From Patescibacteria group bacterium (lineage in GTDB: Bacteria > Patescibacteriota > Saccharimonadia > Saccharimonadales > CAIOMD01): a stretch of DNA of 11,804 nt. Of this stretch, positions 7,305 through 11,804 are shown piece by piece; position 1 is the first letter of the stretch; each line of letters begins with the position of its first letter. The DNA is taken from NCBI GenBank assembly GCA_025453305.1, contig JALOQO010000010.1, forward strand, positions 1-11,804, written 5' to 3'. The notes below the pieces were generated by a model. It worked only from the letters and a program-made list of their open reading frames with translations, made no database searches and was not told where the DNA came from. The position numbers and the translations under genes are program-made.

Positions 7305-7940
7305 ATGGACAAAAGATTTTTATTAATATTAGGTTTAATAGTAGTTGGATTTATAGGTCTTTTATTTTTTACCGGAAAAGATGACAGTTCTGCTGGAGGC
7401 ACACCTAGCGAGAATGTTCGGGGAAAATTAGACAGTAAAGTAGAATTAACAGCATATAAAGATTTTGAATGTGGCCCTTGCGCAAGTTACCACCCCTTAG
7501 AAGAACAGGTTTATGAAAAATATAAAGACAGTGTTAAATTCAGATTTAGGCACTATCCAATAGAGAGCAGTCACCCAAACACCAGAGCAGCACATAGGGC
7601 CGCCGAAGCAGCCGGTAAACAGGGTAAGTTTTTTGAAATGGCAAACATTTTATTCATTAATCAACAACAATGGTATACTCAAGCAACAAATTCTCCTATT
7701 GCCATTTTTGAGGTATATGCAAAAGATTTAGGCTTAAATATTGATCAATTTAAATCTGATTTTGCATCTGAAGCAGTTAATTCGACAATCTCGGCCGATA
7801 AAGATTTGGGTACACAAGCTGGTGTTAAGGGTACTCCAAGTTACTACATTAATGATGTATTTGTAGAAAACCAAGAACTAACATCGGTTGATGATTTTTC
7901 TAAGAAACTCGACGAAGCGCTTGCCAATAGTAGCCAATAA
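7305..7940 (+). CDS. Membrane-anchored DsbA-family thiol-disulfide oxidoreductase
   Basis: The 211-residue protein has an N-terminal anchor (residues 5-22), a short polar linker, and a thioredoxin-fold domain of the DsbA/Thioredoxin_4 type facing outside. The active site is CGPC (C56-C59) in KDFECGPCASYHP, and the cis-proline loop is KGTPSYYIN (P178). The helical insertion typical of DsbA lies at about residues 95-160. It should form or rearrange disulfides in exported proteins. CGPC is the classical thioredoxin dipeptide; DsbA relatives more often carry CPHC or CPFC, which may mean a more reducing role. There are no other cysteines. No DsbB or VKOR partner is in the window. The neighbouring exported proteins have paired cysteines and are reasonable clients. 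The stop codon overlaps the terminator of the convergent unit. Confidence 0.92.
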   Translation: MDKRFLLILGLIVVGFIGLLFFTGKDDSSAGGTPSENVRGKLDSKVELTAYKDFECGPCASYHPLEEQVYEKYKDSVKFRFRHYPIESSHPNTRAAHRAAEAAGKQGKFFEMANILFINQQQWYTQATNSPIAIFEVYAKDLGLNIDQFKSDFASEAVNSTISADKDLGTQAGVKGTPSYYINDVFVENQELTSVDDFSKKLDEALANSSQ

Positions 7941-7960
7941 AAAACCAGTTTATTAAACTG
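7938..7960 (-). terminator. Intrinsic terminator of the cobalamin-linked unit
   Basis: On the minus strand a CAGTTT/AAACTG stem (7946-7960, with a 3-nt loop extendable by one pair) is followed by GG and six T residues (7939-7944). It lies just after the DUF6580 stop at 7967. The T tract overlaps the TAA of the convergent DsbA-like gene. On the plus strand no T run follows the hairpin, so it should terminate efficiently only leftward. Confidence 0.65.
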
Positions 7961-7966
7961 ACTGTA

Positions 7967-8506
7967 TTAACTACTCGTGTTCTTGGCAAAACGATTTAGT
8001 ATTTTCAAATCTTTTGTAACTAAATAAAGGGCAAAAAAGCTGGTCGAGAAAAACACATCACCAAGTAGTGTGTTTCGCAAGAACGGCAAAGCATTGTAGT
8101 AGCACTGAATCAAACCAGATGTTGTGTGAGCATACAAACCACTTTGTAACCAAACGCCAAAATTAGTTATTACAAAAAACAATAAACCACTAGAAATTGC
8201 ACCTGTAAATATTTTACCTGGTCCAATATTTCTATTTGCTAAAAAGGTACTAGACATTATCGCAATCAATGCAAAACTACCCCATGTCCATAAAATCAGC
8301 GGATGTAGGCCTATTATTAAGTCGCTAATTGCCATAGCTGTTAAGGGTAGCCAAACAGCATGCTTACGACTTAACATTACCCCACCCATAAGAGCTAGTG
8401 CACCTATGGGGGCAAAATTGGCCGGATGGGGAATTATTCTAAATATAATTGCTATTAATACAATTATCCAGATGATTAATAATTTACTGTTCAAAAGTCG
8501 ATACAT
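7967..8506 (-). CDS. DUF6580 membrane protein, ECF S-component-like, putative cobalamin uptake
   Basis: This 179-residue, very hydrophobic protein has about five or six membrane helices. It carries the DUF6580 pattern: RIIPHPANFAPIGALALMGG (residues 23-42), SDLIIGLH (61-68), TNFGVWLQSGLY (114-125), and a Cys-Tyr before a conserved ALPFLRNTLLGD (139-150). Size and topology resemble substrate-binding S components of ECF vitamin transporters. The single cysteine, C135, is in the conserved block. The gene overlaps the DUF4430 gene by 23 nt, and its Shine-Dalgarno GGAG (8515-8518) is inside that gene, so the two are translationally linked. The upstream cobalamin riboswitch makes cobalamin or a precursor the best substrate guess. 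No EcfA or EcfT is in the window; it may use a shared ECF module or act alone as BtuM does. Confidence 0.82.
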   Translation of the reverse strand: MYRLLNSKLLIIWIIVLIAIIFRIIPHPANFAPIGALALMGGVMLSRKHAVWLPLTAMAISDLIIGLHPLILWTWGSFALIAIMSSTFLANRNIGPGKIFTGAISSGLLFFVITNFGVWLQSGLYAHTTSGLIQCYYNALPFLRNTLLGDVFFSTSFFALYLVTKDLKILNRFAKNTSS

Positions 8507-8912
8507 CTTCTAATCTCCATTCGATTTTGTCACCTAGCTTAGTGATGTAATCACCTGCACCAACCTGTGATGATTCGTTATTTATGTAAAAAGCCCAATA
8601 ATTACTAGTAGTATCAGAGGCTAGGCCATTAATACTTACAACATACTCTCCAAGTCCTGGGTATTCTTTAGTTTCTACGGTGGTGTATTGATTTAACAAA
8701 TTAAGCGCTGTCTGCCCATCTATGCCATCGTATTTAACAATTTTGCCATCTTCGTTAATAGTAACCGAGTTAGTGGTGCTAGTCTGTTGAGTACTCTGGG
8801 TGTTGTTTTGACTACTATCATTATTGTAATAATTTACTACCCAAGCACTCGCCAATGCTAATACAGCAATTACCACCAAAGATAATATTATTTTTAATTT
8901 TTTTCCGTGCAT
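8484..8912 (-). CDS. DUF4430 (transcobalamin-like) anchored exported protein
   Basis: The 142-residue product has a basic start, one signal-anchor helix (about 6-27), a Ser/Thr/Asn/Gln-rich linker (30-50) and a DUF4430 domain (about 60-136). The domain shows the family order: DGQTALNLLNQ (65-75), GLGEYVVSINGL (87-98), SNYWAFYIN (103-111), VGAGDYITKLGDKIEWRL (117-134). DUF4430 is related in fold to the C-terminal cobalamin-contacting domain of transcobalamin and intrinsic factor. The expected role is capture of a corrinoid at the outer face of the membrane and delivery to the DUF6580 protein encoded next. There is no lipobox, so it is held by its uncleaved N-terminal helix. A strong Shine-Dalgarno (AAAAGGAGT, 8916-8924) is 3-4 nt before the ATG, and the leader holds a cobalamin riboswitch. 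Confidence 0.87.
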   Translation of the reverse strand: MHGKKLKIILSLVVIAVLALASAWVVNYYNNDSSQNNTQSTQQTSTTNSVTINEDGKIVKYDGIDGQTALNLLNQYTTVETKEYPGLGEYVVSINGLASDTTSNYWAFYINNESSQVGAGDYITKLGDKIEWRLEDVSTFEQ

Positions 8913-8961
8913 ATTACTCCTTTTACCAGAACAAGATGCTTTTTATGTCACTTCCACCAAT

Positions 8962-9097
8962 GACCAATATCCTGCTCGGGATAATTATGGTCGTAGTTTT
9001 ATAGCTAATGTATCTGGCTTACCGTATATTTTACGGATTACAGTTGCGGCACAGCCCATGACTTTCACATGATTCCATTAATCTGCCTTTTCTACGA
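8962..9097 (-). promoter_or_regulatory. Cobalamin riboswitch (aptamer plus P13-like hairpin)
   Basis: Read on the minus strand. P1 is TCGTAG (9092-9097) paired with CTACGA (8991-8996). A four-pair stem CATG/CATG (9068-9071 and 9057-9060) closes the loop TGAAAGT, where the family usually has CCGG/CCGG closing TGAAAAT. The conserved core GGCTGTGCCGCAACTGTAA is at 9038-9056. A short CCGT/ACGG hairpin (9022-9036) leads into the B12 box AAGCCAGATACATTAGC (9004-9020). Downstream, TATCC/GGATA (8968-8983) presents loop CGAGCA, whose GCA and CG can pair with TGCCG of the core, as expected for the L5-L13 kissing loop; an outer GACCA/TGGTC pair extends it. The peripheral domain of large class I switches is absent. 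No T run follows the hairpin, so control is more likely at translation of the DUF4430 gene than at termination. Confidence 0.9.
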
Positions 9098-9116
9098 TCG
9101 ATTTGTTAATAATAAA

Positions 9117-9125
9117 ATTATATCA
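9117..9125 (-). promoter_or_regulatory. Extended -10 promoter of the riboswitch unit
   Basis: Minus-strand TGATATAAT is a perfect TGn-TATAAT. It lies just beyond the TAG of the upstream gene (9136-9138). The predicted start near 9110 gives a leader of about 198 nt that contains the whole riboswitch. Confidence 0.6.
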
Positions 9126-9135
9126 CAGTTAAAAA

Positions 9136-9828
9136 CTATATCGCTTCGAATGAGTTGACCGCGTCGGTAAATATCGATTGATCGGGCCTAACATTATGGT
9201 CTGTGTATATAAGCATATATTTGTGAGTGCCCCTTATTGGACCAGTAACGGTTATTATATTATTACCATTAACCACACCAGAGCCTATCTGATTTAATTG
9301 AGATGAAACATTGCAAATGAAACTAATTCCTTCCCATTCTGCTTTCCAAGTAACAGAAGAACTTTGACTAGAACCGGGCTTTGGCGCTCCACTAAAAGTA
9401 TTACAGTCGTCTGATATTTCGCCAGCTTTAAGCCTATTACCCATTACCGTAATTGGCATTACTTTATTTAAGGCATAATCTTCTGGTATAACATCCACAA
9501 AAACTTTTAGCCATCTGTTTTCGTAGTCTTTAATTTTTGACTGAAATTCATAATATACCTGGTTGTAATAAGGGTTTTGTTTGCCAATCAGTTCCCAACC
9601 CTTAGGTAAAGACAGTTTAAACTCATCAGTAGTAAACTCCTCCAATGCCGGGGCTACTACTGCCTGAGTGTTACCGCCGGATTTTTCAAAATTTGTAGTT
9701 TTTAGGCCTTCGCTCCTAAGAAAAAAATACCAGACAATAACCAATATTATTCCAAGAATAATAAGCAATATTATTAATATTTGTGATAATAATTTTTTTC
9801 TGCTTCTTGTTTTGTCTACATTATACAT
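9136..9828 (-). CDS. Single-pass exported protein, unknown function
   Basis: The 230-residue protein has a strongly basic N-terminus (KTRSRKK), one membrane helix (about 14-37), a short linker, and an extracytoplasmic domain from about residue 65. That domain starts FTTDEFKLSLPKGWEL and alternates beta-like strands (VYYEFQSK, RWLKVFVDVIP, NIITVTGPI, HKYMLIYTD). This layout resembles single-domain PsbP-like or lipoprotein folds, but I cannot assign a family. C142 and C172 are the only cysteines and may form a disulfide. The start is supported by GGAG (9836-9839) 7 nt before the ATG and an extended -10. It is separate from the riboswitch unit, whose promoter follows its stop. Confidence 0.75.
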   Translation of the reverse strand: MYNVDKTRSRKKLLSQILIILLIILGIILVIVWYFFLRSEGLKTTNFEKSGGNTQAVVAPALEEFTTDEFKLSLPKGWELIGKQNPYYNQVYYEFQSKIKDYENRWLKVFVDVIPEDYALNKVMPITVMGNRLKAGEISDDCNTFSGAPKPGSSQSSSVTWKAEWEGISFICNVSSQLNQIGSGVVNGNNIITVTGPIRGTHKYMLIYTDHNVRPDQSIFTDAVNSFEAI

Positions 9829-9854
9829 GGGCGTTCTCCGTCCATATCAATTCT

Positions 9855-9863
9855 ATAATAACA
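9855..9863 (-). promoter_or_regulatory. Extended -10-like promoter of the 230-residue protein gene
   Basis: Minus-strand TGTTATTAT (one mismatch in the hexamer) predicts a start near 9848 and a leader of about 20 nt that includes the GGAG Shine-Dalgarno at 9836-9839. No -35 is evident. Confidence 0.45.
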
Positions 9864-9888
9864 CAAAGTACTTAAGTTTAATAAAGGT

Positions 9889-10599
9889 CTACTGACTAGG
9901 CGCATAGATTACAAACGCCGATCCTTCAGGTGCTTTTTGGCCGTCTGGTAAATTTCCAATATCATATTTTAAGGCTTCGGCAATTTTTTTTGCATCTTCT
10001 GCCGATTTTCCGCTTGCATCTACTACCAAGCCTTTAGCTAGTGGGTTCTGTATGGGTTGGTTAATAATCACATTTACTTGTTTACCGAACTTTTGTTGTA
10101 GATTAGACTCTATTTGCTTAGCTACACTATCACTAGCATAAACATTTATTTGAACCTTGACTAATGATGATTCCGCATAAGAACCAGTCTTAATAATTCG
10201 CTTTTCTGATGGTCTATAAAGCAATGCAGTGTTAGCATTTTTATAGGCAATTAAAACATCGTCTTTTTGAGCATCTTTGTAGAATTCGTTCGTCTTTTTA
10301 ACATTTTCTAAATCTTGTTCTACTATCGTATAAATTGCCGTACCGTCAACACCCGGAAAAGACGGTTGCTCGTCTTCGTATTTTGGGACATTATAAAGTT
10401 TACTAACTTCGTTGACTAAATTTTTTATTTTGTCTTCTTTTGTCATAGTAGCTTCTTTGTATTTGGCGTTGACATTTTGGTAGTTTAAATAGTTAAAAAT
10501 TGCCAAGAAAGTCATTACGGCCAGCAAGACTAACAAAACAATAATTAATACATTCTTTTTGTTTGATTTTTTTACGACTGCCGTATTTGATTTTGCCAT
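9889..10599 (-). CDS. Single-pass membrane protein with LytR_C-like C-terminal domain
   Basis: The 236-residue protein has a lysine-rich N-terminus, a membrane helix (about 16-36), a charged helical spacer (45-70), and an external part. The middle block DDVLIAYKNANTALLYRPSEKRIIKTG (113-139) has the look of a small beta domain. Residues 146-233 (LVKVQINVYASDSVAKQIESNL, then LVVDASGKSAEDAKKIAEALK, ending in FVIYAP) follow the strand-helix pattern of the LytR C-terminal domain (LytR_C), which occurs in wall-associated proteins. The match is by pattern only and is tentative. There are no cysteines. No Shine-Dalgarno precedes the ATG, and a TATAAT box lies 11 nt upstream, which implies a leaderless message. 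Confidence 0.75.
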   Translation of the reverse strand: MAKSNTAVVKKSNKKNVLIIVLLVLLAVMTFLAIFNYLNYQNVNAKYKEATMTKEDKIKNLVNEVSKLYNVPKYEDEQPSFPGVDGTAIYTIVEQDLENVKKTNEFYKDAQKDDVLIAYKNANTALLYRPSEKRIIKTGSYAESSLVKVQINVYASDSVAKQIESNLQQKFGKQVNVIINQPIQNPLAKGLVVDASGKSAEDAKKIAEALKYDIGNLPDGQKAPEGSAFVIYAPSQ

Positions 10600-10610
10600 A
10601 TACTTAGGTA

Positions 10611-10639
10611 ATTATACACAATATATTGAATAATCGCAA
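10611..10639 (-). promoter_or_regulatory. Promoter of the LytR_C-like gene
   Basis: Minus-strand -35 TTGCGA (10634-10639, four of six to TTGACA), a 17-bp spacer, and -10 TATAAT (10611-10616). This is the most complete sigma-70-type promoter in the window. The predicted start near 10604 leaves a leader of about 5 nt before the ATG at 10599. Confidence 0.65.
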
Positions 10640-10667
10640 ACTGCTAATGTTTGTGCTTATATGTTAT

Positions 10668-11804
10668 TTATCTTCTAAATCTTAATTTTCCTAGGTTGCT
10701 AATAATATCTTGCCGCCAACCCCATAATCCATAAGCTAAGGTTAAAACCATAACTACACCGCCGATTATTAAACCATTATGACTACCGGGAATAGTAGGT
10801 ACATCAGAAACTCCCAAAGTCTCTAAAACATCACCGTTGTTAATAACGGCAACTTTTCTACATCTGCCAGTATCGGGGTTCCTTTCTTGGCCGGCTGGGC
10901 ACGGTTTTAAAGAAGCAGCCACTACAATGTTCCTGCATCGGTTTGTCTCAGGATTTCGTTCTTGGCCTGGTTTGCAGGGTGTTAATTTAGATATTGTTTC
11001 TACTACCGACTTGCATCGATTAGTTTCGGGGTTTCTTATTTGGCCTGGCTTACAAGGTTCTAGTGCACTACTAGATGCACCTATTAATCTGCACCTATTG
11101 GTGGCGGGATTTCTCTCTTGGCCGGCTGGGCATGGGGCCAATAATACTAAGGTACTTTCAGATACTATGTTTATGCATCTGCCAGTATCGGGGTTCCGTT
11201 CTTGGCCGGCTGGGCACGGCTTTAATGATAATATAACATTTGCCAACCCCGGAGTATTTATGTATGTTTGCTGCCAATTATTATTTGATAACGCCCAAGA
11301 AACATCGTCTTCTAAGCCTGCTGGGTATGTAACTTGATATATTTCATTATTGTTCAAATCTACCAATAAAACAGTTCCTCCGCTACTGTTGTTTAAAATA
11401 ATTCCTGATTGCAGGTCGCTAATAGTAATATATTCATCGGGCGAAATCTCAATATTTGGTAGTGTGTATTTTTTAGTATTTCCAATAACTGTTATAAAGC
11501 AACCTGATAAATCAATGAAGTCATTTGTTGGATTATGTAATTCTATAAACTCCTTACCCGCATCAGAACCGGCCGGATTAGGCATAATTTCAGACAACAC
11601 CACTCCTTCACAACTTATATTTGGCGTTGATATTACTGTTTGGTCACCCTGGTTATCGCTTGGTGGATCAGTTGGTGGTGGATCGGTAGGGTCTGGTTCG
11701 GGTATCGGATCGGGTTCTGTTTGTACACAAGCAACACTACTGCCCATAGTAGCCGTATCGTATACTAAATAATCATTTTTATTATTACCACTTAATAAGG
11801 GTAT
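10668..11804 (-). CDS. Lamin-tail surface protein with five C-x12-C repeats, 5' partial
   Basis: The frame stays open to the right edge (378 residues in the window). The methionine at 11745-11747 is not the start, because the residues around it are not a signal peptide and coding continues upstream. In order from the edge: a Pro/Asp/Glu linker (about 29-58); a lamin-tail (LTD) beta-sandwich (about 63-188) with SEIMPNPAGSDAGKEFIEL and two cysteines; five repeats (about 195-318) of the form PCxxGQxRNPxTxRC; one membrane helix (about 344-360); and a basic tail (WRQDIISNLGKLRFRR). This is a type I surface protein anchored by its C-terminal helix; no LPXTG sorting signal is seen. LTD domains occur in secreted and surface proteins, sometimes beside nucleases. 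The likely role is a cell-surface structure or adhesin; the repeats should each be held by a disulfide. The expected signal peptide lies outside the window. Confidence 0.85.
   Translation of the reverse strand: MPLLSGNNKNDYLVYDTATMGSSVACVQTEPDPIPEPDPTDPPPTDPPSDNQGDQTVISTPNISCEGVVLSEIMPNPAGSDAGKEFIELHNPTNDFIDLSGCFITVIGNTKKYTLPNIEISPDEYITISDLQSGIILNNSSGGTVLLVDLNNNEIYQVTYPAGLEDDVSWALSNNNWQQTYINTPGLANVILSLKPCPAGQERNPDTGRCINIVSESTLVLLAPCPAGQERNPATNRCRLIGASSSALEPCKPGQIRNPETNRCKSVVETISKLTPCKPGQERNPETNRCRNIVVAASLKPCPAGQERNPDTGRCRKVAVINNGDVLETLGVSDVPTIPGSHNGLIIGGVVMVLTLAYGLWGWRQDIISNLGKLRFRR
10860..11216 (-). repeat. Five tandem C-x12-C coding repeats
   Basis: The five units have second-cysteine codons at 10860, 10935, 11013, 11091 and 11175, giving periods of 25, 26, 26 and 28 codons. 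Each unit is C-x12-C with consensus PC(P/K)(A/P)GQERNPxTxRC, followed by a variable hydrophobic spacer. Units 1 and 5 are nearly identical in DNA: 10861-10910 and 11176-11225 differ at 2 of 50 positions. Units 3 and 4 share the CKPGQ-ETNRC variant. Confidence 0.92.

Noticed and set aside
8962..8992. Hairpin after the riboswitch as an intrinsic terminator
   Set aside because: No T run follows it; it fits a P13 kissing-loop hairpin better.
9668..9895. Plus-strand open frame at the start of the 230-residue protein gene
   Set aside because: It is antisense to a membrane helix; hydrophobic-looking sequence arises from the AT-rich complement.
10717..10850. LPXTG-type sorting signal near the C-terminus of the lamin-tail protein
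   Set aside because: The sequence before the helix reads PTIPGSHNG, which is not a recognised sortase motif.
10860..11216. Repeat array as CRISPR
   Set aside because: The units keep the reading frame, vary by codon, and encode a protein motif; there are no unique spacers or cas genes.
10837..11337. Long plus-strand open frame opposite the repeat protein
   Set aside because: It is the antisense of the C-x12-C repeats, so its own repetitiveness is a by-product; the minus frame has the LTD domain, cysteine pattern and anchor.
11745..11747. Methionine as the start of the lamin-tail protein
   Set aside because: The residues that follow are not a signal peptide, there is no Shine-Dalgarno, and the frame continues open to the window edge.
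11350..11772. Plus-strand open frame opposite the lamin-tail domain
   Set aside because: The minus strand encodes a clear LTD and proline-rich linker; the plus frame has low-complexity Gly/Ser produced by that linker.
1..11804. Recoded TGA (glycine) as in some CPR phyla
   Set aside because: All confident genes, including AspRS, are intact with standard stops and have no in-frame TGA needing readthrough.
1..11804. tRNA, rRNA, insertion sequences or phage genes
   Set aside because: No cloverleaf-like sequence, transposase or terminal repeats were seen by eye; a tRNAscan or IS search could still find something short.

Overview
The window is AT-rich, densely packed bacterial DNA that reads with the standard bacterial code. 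It suggests a member of the Patescibacteria (CPR), most plausibly Saccharibacteria-like. The evidence is a short, archaeal-type, predicted non-discriminating aspartyl-tRNA synthetase, many small single-pass envelope proteins with no lipobox, a compact Mur ligase, a DsbA-like anchored thioredoxin, and a lamin-tail surface protein with short C-x12-C repeats ending in an RNPxTxRC-type motif. The phylum assignment is inference; no rRNA or ribosomal protein gene is present to confirm it.

Layout. 1-693 (-): N-terminal half of an MFS transporter whose C-terminus lies beyond the left edge. 694-754: divergent promoter region with a 14-bp palindrome. 755-2023 (+): MurC-family peptidoglycan ligase. 2024-2906 (-): two small envelope proteins separated by 1 nt; the downstream one ends directly against the Mur ligase stop codon. 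2962-6162 (-): aspS followed by a large membrane-anchored protein with two Ig-like domains and a beta-propeller. 6184-7212 (-): CBS-pair membrane protein of the CNNM/CorB type. 7305-7940 (+): DsbA-family oxidoreductase. 7938-9125 (-): a self-contained transcription unit of extended -10 promoter, cobalamin riboswitch, DUF4430 protein, DUF6580 membrane protein and terminator. 9136-10599 (-): two single-pass exported proteins. 10668-11804 (-): lamin-tail repeat protein, 5' partial.

The main discovery is the 223-bp non-coding gap at 8913-9135. On the minus strand it carries a clear cobalamin riboswitch: TGAAAGT loop closed by CATG/CATG, GGCTGTGCCGCAACTGTAA core, B12 box, a P1 helix and a downstream P13-like hairpin. 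It precedes a DUF4430 domain (same fold class as the transcobalamin/intrinsic-factor C-terminal domain) and a small DUF6580 protein resembling an ECF S component. Together these look like a minimal B12 capture and uptake cassette in a reduced genome.

A second theme is promoter architecture. Several genes have a TATAAT hexamer, often inside TGTTATAAT, only 7 to 11 nt before the ATG and no Shine-Dalgarno, which implies leaderless transcripts. Internal genes and a few others have clear Shine-Dalgarno sequences. A third theme is extracellular disulfide chemistry: the CGPC DsbA-like protein sits among exported proteins with paired cysteines.
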